Source of the DNA: Myxococcota bacterium
GTDB taxonomy: Bacteria > Myxococcota_A > Polyangia > Polyangiales > Houyiibacteriaceae
Length of the DNA: 33,425 nucleotides
Reading direction: 5' to 3'
Assembly: GCA_028284955.1 (NCBI GenBank)
Contig: JANQQS010000138.1
Span: 1-33,425, forward strand
In this document: positions 1-7,316 of the stretch, in pieces
How positions within the stretch are numbered: the first letter of the stretch is position 1
Layout of the letters: the number at the start of each line of letters is the position of its first letter
The notes under the pieces: model-generated
Databases searched by the model: none
What the model saw: only the letters and a program-made list of their open reading frames with translations
What the model was told of the DNA's origin: nothing
Translations under genes and position numbers: made by a program

Positions 1-10
1 CCCCGGACCC

Positions 11-119
11 GAAACACCGCCAGCCACCCCCGCGACCAAAGCCCCTCCCGAACCCAAACCCGCCGCCCCTCCTGATCCTGATCCCGAACCCGACGCTGAT
101 CCTGATCCTCATCCCGTTC
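11..119. repeat. Dispersed G/C-skewed hexamer-type repeat, copy 1
   Basis: Degenerate 6-bp periodic tract (units such as GATCCT, GATCCC, GAACCC). It shares its left part (CACCGCCAGCCA) and its right end (GATCCTCATCCCGTTCC) with the tract at 19078-19177, so the two are diverged copies of one element and not independent low-complexity sequence. The minus strand of 42-61 is a canonical G-quadruplex motif: GGG, loop 3, GGG, loop 3, GGG, loop 1, GGGG. The plus strand is open in one frame as Pro/Asp/Glu-rich peptide, but related tracts elsewhere lie between genes, so coding is doubted. Confidence 0.6.
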
Positions 120-189
120 CCGCTGCGAGCGAGAGGCTCACGATCAACGCAAGCAGGCACTGCTCAGCAGCGATCAAATGGGTTGATTG

Positions 190-223
190 CAGCTCTGGGT
201 GCGTCCCAGCTCTGGGTGCATCC
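190..223. repeat. 17-bp tandem duplication
   Basis: Two adjacent 17-bp units, CAGCTCTGGGTGCGTCC and CAGCTCTGGGTGCATCC, differ at one base. They abut the terminal repeat of the element at 224-394. No function can be assigned. Confidence 0.75.
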
Positions 224-394
224 CATAGAGCAGTGGAATTTTGGCCTGAGCGCGAGCGCCCCCGCAGCGAACGACTGAGGAAGGCTCCGAGCCTTTCGCA
301 GTGAGAGAGCGAGGAGGTTGTTGCGGCTGGAGCTGTGCATGGCGGAGCGGACGCAGGGGCAGCCGCAATCACGCCAAAGGATCAGTGCTCTATG
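224..394 (+). repeat. MITE-like element, copy 1
   Basis: About 171 bp bounded by imperfect inverted repeats: CATAGAGCAGTGG at the left, and AGTGCTCTATG at the right. An internal stretch around 310-352 (including GCTGTGCATGGCGGAGCGGA) recurs in inverted orientation inside the element at 18440-18723. No transposase is encoded, so if mobile it would be a non-autonomous element. Terminal similarity to 33298-33425 and 490-566 suggests one larger family. The 395-489 interval after it holds nothing recognised. Confidence 0.6.
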
Positions 395-489
395 GCAATG
401 GTCAGTATAGTTGATCGAAATCACGCAGCGCAGAGACATCCCGCGAACTCCCCGGCAACCATGTCACGTGCCTCCTGGCGGGGGAGTTT

Positions 490-566
490 GGGTGAATCGG
501 CGGGGTCGTACCCCGACGAGAGAGGGTCTGGGTGCCAGACCCTCTCGCAAACTGATCAGTGCGCGG
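490..566 (-). repeat. Double-hairpin 3'-end repeat, copy 1 (abuts cydB)
   Basis: Contains two perfect hairpins: 522-544 (10-bp stem GAGGGTCTGG, 3-nt loop) and 501-515 (6-bp stem CGGGGT, 3-nt loop). The reverse complement matches 33298-33375 almost base for base. On the minus strand it starts in the last codons of cydB, and the cydB stop codon lies inside the repeat's conserved end. The hairpins could terminate or stabilise the cydAB transcript. There is no U-run directly after them, so a simple intrinsic terminator is not clear. Confidence 0.65.
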
Positions 567-1629
567 GCGAGCTCTTGAAGAGCCGGTAGAGCCACGTCAG
601 ACCGGGAATGACCAAGGCGCCCGCGATCAGCAGCGTGGCGGCGAGGGCGGTCATGGTGGCAGCTGGCGCCGCGGCGTCGTGCCACGTTCGTTGCGCGCCG
701 CCTTGAAGCTCAAGCGCGACGGGATAGACCGCGCCCCAGTAACCAGCGAGCACTGCGCCGACGACGCCCCCAGCGACGACTCGCGTAGTCCAAGTTTTGT
801 TTGTCGAGAGCAGGCGCCATAGAAAGGCCATGCCCGAGGTGGCAACCAGAAATGCGCCGTAGACGGTAAAGTCTTTCGTCGCTTCGACGAACCAGGGTAC
901 GCCTTCGAGCCACGCTGCCCCCGTCACCGCGCCACCGAGCACTATCACGACGAGCGTCCAGCGCTTCGCGCGCGCGCTAGCTTGCGTTTGCTGAGGGCCG
1001 GAAAGCTCACCGACCAAGAAGACTGCCGCAAGCCACGCAAAGAGGGCGATCACGAACAATCCTGTCACAGCCGGAAACACACCGACCCACGGCGCGACAT
1101 ACGCTTCATAAACAGACGGCGGAAGCGTCGAATCCTCGCTTGTGAAAATCGCGGTCGAAGAGAGACCGCCTCGCGACATCGCAGCCGCCAAGTGACCGAA
1201 CATGAACGGCACAAGTGCACTGCCGCCGCAGAACAAGACGGTCCACAAGCGGTGCACGCTAGGGTCATCGCCAACGTCGTAGTATCGGAACACGAACGCC
1301 GTACCTCGCAGGATGATGCCTACCAGCATCAAGAGCAGCGGAATATGCAGCTGGGTCGCCATGTGCACGTGCACTTCGGGAAACGCAACGAATAGGATGA
1401 CCAGCGCGACGATGATCCAAATGTGATTGGCCTCCCACACCGGCGCGATCGCGCGCTCTCCGGCTTTCCGAAGCGCGCGCCGCTCTTCCACCGAGCGGCT
1501 GCTTCGAAATCGTGAAGACGTCAACTCGAGAATACCCACGCCAAAATCTGCGCCACCGCAAAGCACGTAGGCGAACAGCGACAGCACCAAAAACGCCATG
1601 ACCACCGTTTCGCTGGCCGATGCGATCAA
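556..1629 (-). CDS. cydB: Cytochrome bd-type ubiquinol oxidase subunit II
   Basis: Subunit II of a bd-type quinol oxidase: an integral membrane partner of CydA in the terminal oxidase that reduces O2 to water using quinol. The N-terminus carries the family signature GGADFGVG within the first membrane segment, followed by several hydrophobic helices and the TFNG-like region typical of CydB; it ends in a short basic tail. The proposed TTG start at 1629 overlaps the cydA stop (TTGA) and has GGAG eight bases upstream; it places GADFGVG about 25 residues in, as in E. coli. An ATG at 1599 is the alternative (347 aa instead of 357). It is translationally coupled to cydA. The stop codon lies inside a dispersed repeat (490-566). 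Family assignment is firm, the start less so. Confidence 0.9.
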   Translation of the reverse strand: MIASASETVVMAFLVLSLFAYVLCGGADFGVGILELTSSRFRSSRSVEERRALRKAGERAIAPVWEANHIWIIVALVILFVAFPEVHVHMATQLHIPLLLMLVGIILRGTAFVFRYYDVGDDPSVHRLWTVLFCGGSALVPFMFGHLAAAMSRGGLSSTAIFTSEDSTLPPSVYEAYVAPWVGVFPAVTGLFVIALFAWLAAVFLVGELSGPQQTQASARAKRWTLVVIVLGGAVTGAAWLEGVPWFVEATKDFTVYGAFLVATSGMAFLWRLLSTNKTWTTRVVAGGVVGAVLAGYWGAVYPVALELQGGAQRTWHDAAAPAATMTALAATLLIAGALVIPGLTWLYRLFKSSPAH

Positions 1630-2972
1630 GAGGCTGCTCCACGCGCCCAGCCCGCGATCTCGCGCGACGGCGGCTCGAGACGCGACGCGTGACGTACTTG
1701 CCGGCGCCACATCCACGTCGCGCTGATACCGATCAGAAGATAGAGCGCACTGAACGCAGCGAGGTGCCATACTTGTCCGGGAACGGGAGTCAGCGCATCT
1801 CGCGTGCGCATGATGCCGTAGATAATCCACGGCTGTCGGCCTACTTCGGTCACCGTCCACCCGGCTTCGATGGCCAAAAACCCAAGCGGCGCGCTGAGCA
1901 CCAACGCGCCGAGGAACCGTTTGTCGCCGAGCCATCGCGGACGAAATCGCATTGCAAACAGCCCGAGCCCGCCGAGCAAGGCGAGCCAGGTTCCGATGCC
2001 CACCATGATCTGAAACGCGACGTGCACCACCGTGACCGGCGGCCAGTCGGCACGCGGAAACGCATCGAGACCGACTACCTCCGCGTTGGGGTCGTCGAAC
2101 GCAAGTACGCTCAGACCTGCGGGGACCTTGATTCCCCAGCGAACGCTCTGGGTTTCTTCGTCTGGAATTCCGCCCACAAGCAAGGGCGCTCGCCGCTGGG
2201 TCTCAAAATGCGCTTCAAACGCAGCGAGCTTCGCAGGCTGCCGCGCGGCTACATCTTGCGCGGCCCAATGGCCGCTCAACGGCTGAAGAAGTGCCGCCAC
2301 GGCGCCCATCGCCAGCGCGATACGCAGCGCTTGGGGATGCATCCGGTCGTTCGACCCGCGCATCATCAGAAACGCATGGACGCCAGCGACCGCGAACCCC
2401 ACCGCCTGGAACGAAGCGAGCACCATGTGGACGCTTTGGGTCGCCCACGCGGGGTTGAGTAGCGCCTGGACCGGGTCGACGTCGTGCGCCACGCCGGCTT
2501 CCCAACGAAAGCCCGTCGGGCTGTTCATCCAGCCATTAGCGGAAATCACAAGAATCCCGCTCGCCAAGCCGGCCACCCCGACCACTACTCCCGTCCACCA
2601 ATGAAGCCGCGGAGCAATCCTTTTCCACCCGTACATGTAGATGCCGAGCGCGATCGCTTCGACAAAAAACGCCGCGCCCTCGAGCGAAAACGGCATGCCG
2701 ATAATCGGGCCTGCGTGACGCATGAATCCCGGCCACAAAATACCCAGTTCGAACGACAGCGCCGTCCCCGACACCGCGCCCGTGGCAAAAAAGATCGCCA
2801 CCCCGCGCATCCACGCCCGTGTGAGGCGATAGGCATCTTCGTCGCCCGTCCGGAGCCACCGCCGATGGGCCGCTGCCATCAAAAACGGCATCACCATGCC
2901 GATCGCCGCCAGGACGATATGAAACCCCAGCGAAACGGCCATGGTCAGTCGCGCAGCGAGCAAGTCGGACAT
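1626..2972 (-). CDS. cydA: Cytochrome bd-type ubiquinol oxidase subunit I (short Q-loop type)
   Basis: Heme-carrying subunit of the bd quinol oxidase, 448 aa. Visible features: His18 and His182 at the positions of the E. coli heme ligands His19 and His186, GRQPW at 378-382, and the quinol-binding region QPAKLAAFEAHFET at 246-259. The protein is much shorter than E. coli CydA (522 aa) because the C-terminal part of the Q-loop is absent, as in the short-loop (CIO/Bacillus-like) branch. Whether it is cyanide-insensitive cannot be read from sequence. cydB follows with overlap. A 22-bp imperfect palindrome (2973-2994) touches the start codon and a candidate promoter lies at 2993-3020. The gene is on the same strand as the jag operon but separated by 68 bp. 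Confidence 0.95.
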   Translation of the reverse strand: MSDLLAARLTMAVSLGFHIVLAAIGMVMPFLMAAAHRRWLRTGDEDAYRLTRAWMRGVAIFFATGAVSGTALSFELGILWPGFMRHAGPIIGMPFSLEGAAFFVEAIALGIYMYGWKRIAPRLHWWTGVVVGVAGLASGILVISANGWMNSPTGFRWEAGVAHDVDPVQALLNPAWATQSVHMVLASFQAVGFAVAGVHAFLMMRGSNDRMHPQALRIALAMGAVAALLQPLSGHWAAQDVAARQPAKLAAFEAHFETQRRAPLLVGGIPDEETQSVRWGIKVPAGLSVLAFDDPNAEVVGLDAFPRADWPPVTVVHVAFQIMVGIGTWLALLGGLGLFAMRFRPRWLGDKRFLGALVLSAPLGFLAIEAGWTVTEVGRQPWIIYGIMRTRDALTPVPGQVWHLAAFSALYLLIGISATWMWRRQVRHASRLEPPSREIAGWARGAAS

Positions 2973-3020
2973 AGAAGGCCTGCCTCAGGCTTCTTATGCG
3001 GCGTTTTACAGACTCGGCAA
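2973..3020 (-). promoter_or_regulatory. Candidate cydAB promoter with overlapping palindrome
   Basis: On the minus strand TTGCCG (3015-3020) and CATAAG (2993-2998) are spaced 16 bp, each matching the sigma-70 consensus at 4 of 6 bases. The interval 2973-2994 is an imperfect palindrome (AGAAGCCTG and its complement around GAG, one bulged base) that would cover the predicted transcription start and the ribosome-binding site of cydA. It may be an operator or a translational hairpin; no regulator is identified. Confidence 0.3.
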
Positions 3021-3040
3021 CCCGCCAACCGAATCGTATT

Positions 3041-3607
3041 CTACCGACGGCGGCGTTCGCTGGTCGCGCTCATTCCGGCGGGAATGATCTGAATGCGGCG
3101 CTGGATGCCCTGCCCCGACGATGAGGTGCTGACGCCGTCAAACTTCGCCAGCGACAAATGGATGAGGCGACGGTCACGCGCACTCATGGGTTCCAAACTG
3201 ACGACCTGACGCTGCTGGACGGCTCGCTTGGCCTCGCGGCGCGCCATCGAGATCAGTCCCTTGTCGTGCCTCTCGCGATAGTCCCCCGAATCGATGACGA
3301 TGTGCCGCCGACTGTCGGGAAATCGATTAACGATCTTGTTGACCAGGAACTGAAGCGCATCGAGGGTTTGGCCTTTTTTGCCGATGGCTCGCCCCGCATC
3401 GGGACCATCCACGTCGAGTACGACGCGTTCATCGTCCTCTCGGATGATCACATCCGCATCGAGGTCCATATGCTCGAGAATGGTATCTAGTACGTCGGCA
3501 GAGGATTCGGCCTTTCCATCGGCCGTAGGATCTTCATGGTTTTCGGTTTCGGCTGCGGGGTCGAGAAAGAGGGCCCCATCACGAGTTTTGTTGTCACGCT
3601 CGTCCAC
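3041..3607 (-). CDS. jag: Jag/KhpB-type KH-R3H RNA-binding protein
   Basis: Cytoplasmic single-stranded nucleic-acid-binding protein of the Jag (KhpB/EloR) family, 188 aa. After an acidic 40-residue N-terminus comes a KH domain with IGKKGQ at 75-80, then an R3H domain with ARDRRLIH near 143-150 and a Gly/Ser tail. The N-terminal Jag_N domain found in many Firmicute homologues is absent. It starts with GTG at 3607, preceded by AAGG at a spacing of 7, and overlaps the 3' end of yidC by 14 bp, so it is translationally coupled. The rpmH-rnpA-yidC-jag order is widely conserved in bacteria and supports the call. Confidence 0.93.
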   Translation of the reverse strand: MDERDNKTRDGALFLDPAAETENHEDPTADGKAESSADVLDTILEHMDLDADVIIREDDERVVLDVDGPDAGRAIGKKGQTLDALQFLVNKIVNRFPDSRRHIVIDSGDYRERHDKGLISMARREAKRAVQQRQVVSLEPMSARDRRLIHLSLAKFDGVSTSSSGQGIQRRIQIIPAGMSATSERRRR

Positions 3608-5429
3608 GTCGTTGCCTTTTCTTACGAGATCGGTTTCGTGAGACGACCTTGGAGGTCGACGTCGGTTTTGGTTGTTGAGTTTGGGCGGGCAGTGCGCTCG
3701 AATCGCCTACTGCGGCAGTCGCAGCGGGCCCGGAAGAGGACGCAGTCGCCGCTGCCTCGACCCCCGGAGTTTCGTGCTCGAGTCTCCAGTTGATGTATTT
3801 CTGTTGAGCGATACCCAGAGTTGAGTTTGTGACCATATACAGACACAGGCCAGCCGGTAGAAACAGCATAAACACGGTAATCATAATCGGCATAAAATAC
3901 ATCATCATTTTCGCCTGCACGGGGTCCATAGTTGTGGGCGTCAGCTTCTGTTGCAAGAACATCAGCCCACCGAGGAGCAGCGGCAGCGTGTAGTAAGGGT
4001 CAGGCGAGGAAAGGTCGGTCCACCAGAGCGCGAACGGGGTGTGATAGAGCTCGATATTCGTGGACAGCGACTGGTAGAGCGCAAACCAAATCGGCAGCTG
4101 CAGCAGGCTGGGAAGACACCCGCCAAGCGGATTGATTTTATGTTTGCGGTAGAGCTCCATGATCGCCGCGCCCTTTTTCTCGCGGTCGTCCGCATAGAGC
4201 TCGTTGATGCGATCCATTTCCGGTTTGAGCTGGCGCATGCGCGCCATCGACCGAAAGCTCCGCTCGGTGAGCGGATAGAGCACGATCTTCACCATCACGG
4301 TGAGCAAAATGATGGCGATGCCCCAGTTGCCCACGTGCCCGTGAATCCAGCTCATCAGCTTGATGAGCCCTGACGCAATCCAGGAAAACCACCCAAGGTC
4401 GACAACGCGATCTAAGTCGTGTCCCGCCGCGGTGAGCGCCTTGAGATCTTTGGGGCCGACGTAGGCAACGGATCGGTAGGTCTTCGATTGTCTCGGTTCG
4501 ACGGTTTGCTTGGGAAACACCAGCCGACTGGAAAACAAGCTTCCCGCCGCGTCGTCGCCGGCCCAGCCGCGATCCGAAGACTCGAGCTCGCAACGAATCG
4601 CACGCGGCGAATCCGAAGCGATCACGTTCGCAAAGTAGCCGTTCTCCACGCCGACGAAGCGCACATCCGGGCCATGCCGCCGTTTTGATGCGAGCTCCTC
4701 GCGATCTTCCCGAACCAGCTCGTCGTCATAGCGACAAATCCCGTGGCTGATGGCCGGAGCAGGTCGACCCAAAAAACCGCCGTCTTCGTCTTCGCGCGGA
4801 ACGTAGTGATGCGTTTGCAGCGAAACCTGAACCTGCTTCGCCTGCCTCGCTCGGTTCTCTACCCGCAGCGTCGACCAAAGCTGGTAGGGCGCCTCTCCTG
4901 CTTCGATTTTCTGAACCACCGCCCATCGCATATTCGACCAGCGAAACGCGACCGCGCGCGGAGAGAGCTGCTGAGCTTTCCATTGCGCGCCGTCAGGAAT
5001 GTTCACTCCTTGGATCTCGGCTCGCAACGGGAGATATTCACGTTTGTCGGTGGTGACGAGTTCGATAGGTTGGCCGTTTCGTCGAAATCGCGCGCCGCGC
5101 AGACGCAAACTCACGAGCGCGGCATTCGAAGCGGTGAACTTCGCCATCATGTGGTCAGTCTTGATCTCAACCGTCGGCGCATTGCGCAACCGACGCGATG
5201 CCGCGATCGCGTTTTGGCTGCTGCCCGCGCTCGGCTTGCTCTCGCGAGGCGCCGCCTGCGCCTGGGCGCGTCCATCGGCGCCTCTCGCCGTCGATGGATC
5301 CGCCTTCGTCGATGATTCTGAGGTTGATTGTTGCGAGGCCGGGACGAAGTACTCAGCGCCAAAATAGCTTACGCCGAGCAGCGCGCCGAAGATGGCTAGA
5401 GTGATCAAGTGTCGCTTGGGATTGTCCAT
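3594..5429 (-). CDS. yidC: Membrane protein insertase YidC
   Basis: Inserts and folds inner-membrane proteins, alone or with SecYEG. The 611-aa protein begins with a membrane segment (MDNPKRHLITLAIFGALLG), followed by a large beta-rich periplasmic domain typical of Gram-negative YidC, and then the conserved five-helix core with the hairpin around RMRQLKPEMDRINE, NPLGGCLPSLLQLPIWFALY and PIMITVFMLFLPAGLCLY. The C-terminus is strongly basic (RSRKKRQRRGR), consistent with ribosome contact. ATG at 5429 was chosen because homologues start with MD/MN just before the first helix; the frame is open 17 residues further. No yidD lies between rnpA and yidC, where many genomes have it. Confidence 0.95.
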   Translation of the reverse strand: MDNPKRHLITLAIFGALLGVSYFGAEYFVPASQQSTSESSTKADPSTARGADGRAQAQAAPRESKPSAGSSQNAIAASRRLRNAPTVEIKTDHMMAKFTASNAALVSLRLRGARFRRNGQPIELVTTDKREYLPLRAEIQGVNIPDGAQWKAQQLSPRAVAFRWSNMRWAVVQKIEAGEAPYQLWSTLRVENRARQAKQVQVSLQTHHYVPREDEDGGFLGRPAPAISHGICRYDDELVREDREELASKRRHGPDVRFVGVENGYFANVIASDSPRAIRCELESSDRGWAGDDAAGSLFSSRLVFPKQTVEPRQSKTYRSVAYVGPKDLKALTAAGHDLDRVVDLGWFSWIASGLIKLMSWIHGHVGNWGIAIILLTVMVKIVLYPLTERSFRSMARMRQLKPEMDRINELYADDREKKGAAIMELYRKHKINPLGGCLPSLLQLPIWFALYQSLSTNIELYHTPFALWWTDLSSPDPYYTLPLLLGGLMFLQQKLTPTTMDPVQAKMMMYFMPIMITVFMLFLPAGLCLYMVTNSTLGIAQQKYINWRLEHETPGVEAAATASSSGPAATAAVGDSSALPAQTQQPKPTSTSKVVSRNRSRKKRQRRGRA

Positions 5430-5522
5430 GACGGCGAATGAAAAGATGCCCGGGGTACGGGGGCTCGAGGTTGCGCGCAAGCATATGCGCCATTTTCTTC
5501 CTCGCGTCGAACAAACTCCCCG

Positions 5523-5915
5523 TTATTTTCGGTTTTTTTGCACTTTGCCCGAACGCGCCCGGGCCGCCTCGCCCAGCGCACGACGGGCCCGCATCACTTC
5601 CGCGCGCACGTCCACGTAGGAAAGCGACGGGCTGCCTCGCTTGGCAATGAAGACGAAATCGGAATTGTTCGAAAAACACTCCTGATGCGTTCGAAAAACC
5701 TCCCGAACAAGGCGCTTGACCCGGTTTCGGGCCACGGCGTTGCCGATTTTCCGCGTCACGGTGATGCCGAGACGCGCTTGCTGGGGCTCCTCGCCGCGTT
5801 CGCGCGGTCGAATCACGATGATAAAGTGGGGCGTGTGAACTTTACGGCCCTCACGCTGAACGCTCAGGTAGTCCCGTCGGTTCTTGACGCGTGCTGTCTG
5901 AGGGTAACCGTACAT
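5523..5915 (-). CDS. rnpA: Ribonuclease P protein component
   Basis: Protein subunit of RNase P, which removes 5' leaders from pre-tRNAs together with the M1 RNA. The 130-aa protein has the expected N-terminal stretch (YPQTARVKNRRDYLSVQ), the central RLGITVTRKIGNAVARN segment and the RNR signature ARNRVKRLVREVFR that binds RNA. The C-terminal 25 residues form a basic extension. ATG at 5915 fits homologue starts. It lies 104 bp after rpmH and 93 bp before yidC in the same direction. The RNase P RNA gene is not in this window. Confidence 0.95.
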   Translation of the reverse strand: MYGYPQTARVKNRRDYLSVQREGRKVHTPHFIIVIRPRERGEEPQQARLGITVTRKIGNAVARNRVKRLVREVFRTHQECFSNNSDFVFIAKRGSPSLSYVDVRAEVMRARRALGEAARARSGKVQKNRK

Positions 5916-6019
5916 AGGGTCGCGTACTCGACGTCGACCAAGCGGCCGATGTCTCGTTCGCCTACGTCCAACCGAGGGCTGTTCAGCGCGAAACGGCTAT
6001 TTCTCGCGACAGCGGACGG

Positions 6020-6169
6020 CTACTTCTTGTAGCACGAGACGGTGAGCCGCTTTCGTCCTTTGCGACGTCGCGCCGCAAGCACCTTACGACCGCCGCGCGT
6101 TTTCATGCGCGCGCGAAAACCATGGGTGCGCAATCGGCGCGTGCGGTGGGGTTGATAGGTGCGCTTCAC
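6020..6169 (-). CDS. rpmH: 50S ribosomal protein bL34
   Basis: A 49-residue ribosomal protein read directly from the minus strand. It starts [17 protein letters not shown] after the initiator, continues through [20 protein letters not shown] and ends LTVSCYKK, matching the bL34 family along its length. It starts with GTG; no in-frame ATG lies near the family start, and AGGA sits about eight bases upstream. It is the first gene of the rpmH-rnpA-yidC-jag cluster. The family assignment is essentially certain; the GTG start is slightly unusual for a ribosomal protein gene. Confidence 0.96.
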   Translation of the reverse strand: MKRTYQPHRTRRLRTHGFRARMKTRGGRKVLAARRRKGRKRLTVSCYKK

Positions 6170-6249
6170 GGCTTAGGTTCCTGGTCGATGCGAGTTGGTC
6201 GAAAGACTCCGCGGGACCTGACCGGAGACGGCCCGGCGAGCGAGCGCGC

Positions 6250-6278
6250 AACTAAGCACGCTGTCTGCGAGGTGTCAA
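6250..6278 (-). promoter_or_regulatory. Candidate promoter of the rpmH operon
   Basis: On the minus strand a perfect TTGACA (6273-6278) is followed after exactly 17 bp by TTAGTT (6250-6255), a poor -10 match. It lies about 80 bp upstream of the rpmH GTG start, inside the 295-bp interval (6170-6464) between radC and rpmH, where no confident gene is seen. Confidence 0.35.
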
Positions 6279-6464
6279 GCGCAGCCACCACGCGTACCCC
6301 CGCCCGCACATGAGCCTTCCGGGGCATGGGGCAAGGTCGCGAAACTGGCCCGACTCCGGCGATCGCAAGACTGATCACAACTGCCCTGGAAACAACCGCC
6401 CTCCCCAACAAAACTCCGTGGACAACGGATGTGCAACCAAACACTACGCAAGAGAGCCAAAGTT

Positions 6465-7271
6465 TCACGATTCGCCCGTTCCCCGTCGGTTCTCGGCCGG
6501 TAGCGCGGGCGGAAGCATGCCGTGATCCAGAAAGCTGAAATAGCTCTGGTCGGCGATGATGACGTGGTCGAGCACCTCGATGCCCAGCAATCGACCCGAC
6601 TCGTAGAGCGTGCCGGTAAGGTCTACGTCCTCCGGGCTCGGCTCAGGATCTCCGCTGGGATGATTGTGCGCAAAAATGACCGCCTTTGCCGCGTTTCGAA
6701 CCAACCCACGAAACGCATCGGCGGGGGTCACCGGACACGCCGCTATGCCGCCGAGCCCCACCAAGAACTCGCCAAGCAGCCGATGTTTCGCGTCCAAACC
6801 AAACGCGACGAAATGCTCCACCTCCGCCGTGCGCAGACGCGACGCGAACGAAAACACATCGGCACTCGACTGAATACGAGAACCACACTCTGCCCCTGCC
6901 TCCTCCGCCCGTCGCCCCAGCTCACACGCCGCGATCAGCCGCGACGCTTTGGCGCAACCCACGCCTGCCAAGCGCGACAGGTCTGCACACGTGGCGCGCG
7001 ACAATCCACCCAGCCCTCCATATTGCGCGAGGAGTTTCGCAGAAAGCGTCTGGACTGAATCTCGATGCGACCCCGTGCTCAACAGAAGAGCGACGAGATC
7101 TGCATCGTCCAATACCTGAGGGCCGTAGCGAGCCAGTCGTTCTCGAGCGGTCGATGGTTCTTCCATGAGCAACCCATCAAGCAACGCTTTTGCCGCTCCC
7201 CGCGTCGGTAATTTCGAAGCGTTGTGAGCTGGCGCATGGCGAGTTGGCGGGCAAGCCTCGGCGACCGCCAT
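6465..7271 (-). CDS. radC: RadC-family JAB/MPN-domain protein
   Basis: RadC (UPF0758) protein, 268 aa. It has an N-terminal helix-hairpin-helix-like part (RERLARYGPQVLDDADLVALLLSTG and LAGVGCAKASRLIAACELGRR) and a C-terminal JAMM metalloprotease-like fold with HNHPSGDPEPSPED, the complete metal-binding signature. The molecular role of RadC is not settled, and the old DNA-repair link has been questioned. ATG at 7271 is chosen for its good ribosome-binding site (GGGA, spacing 9) and because it leaves a 45-bp divergent spacer to the next gene; an extended frame to 7391 would overlap that gene. A later ATG near 7166 is also possible. Same strand as rpmH, but probably a separate unit. Confidence 0.9.
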   Translation of the reverse strand: MAVAEACPPTRHAPAHNASKLPTRGAAKALLDGLLMEEPSTARERLARYGPQVLDDADLVALLLSTGSHRDSVQTLSAKLLAQYGGLGGLSRATCADLSRLAGVGCAKASRLIAACELGRRAEEAGAECGSRIQSSADVFSFASRLRTAEVEHFVAFGLDAKHRLLGEFLVGLGGIAACPVTPADAFRGLVRNAAKAVIFAHNHPSGDPEPSPEDVDLTGTLYESGRLLGIEVLDHVIIADQSYFSFLDHGMLPPALPAENRRGTGES

Positions 7272-7316
7272 GACCTTTCCCGTGACCTCGGCGGCAATGC
7301 GCGGTAGGTCGCTCGC

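Noticed and set aside
2-304. Plus-strand open frame from the left edge, rich in Pro, Asp and Glu
   Set aside because: It runs through the hexamer repeat, the 17-bp tandem repeat and into the MITE-like element. Related tracts elsewhere are between genes. A real protein end upstream of the window cannot be excluded, but there is no positive evidence.
1620-2462. 280-codon plus-strand frame opposite cydA
   Set aside because: Arg/His/Pro-rich composition typical of the complement of a high-GC gene; cydA on the other strand is certain.
4743-5315. 190-codon plus-strand frame opposite yidC
   Set aside because: Arg-rich sequence without family features; yidC on the other strand is unambiguous.
5353-5679. 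Minus-strand frame between rnpA and yidC as a possible yidD
   Set aside because: It lacks the YidD cysteine and 'C-R-F-x-P-x-C-S' motif, overlaps rnpA and yidC starts heavily, and is a frame-shifted shadow of both.
6300-6464. Possible replication origin next to rpmH
   Set aside because: Only one imperfect DnaA-box-like sequence (complement of GTGGACAAC near 6419) was found, with no cluster of boxes, no AT-rich unwinding region and no dnaA or dnaN gene.
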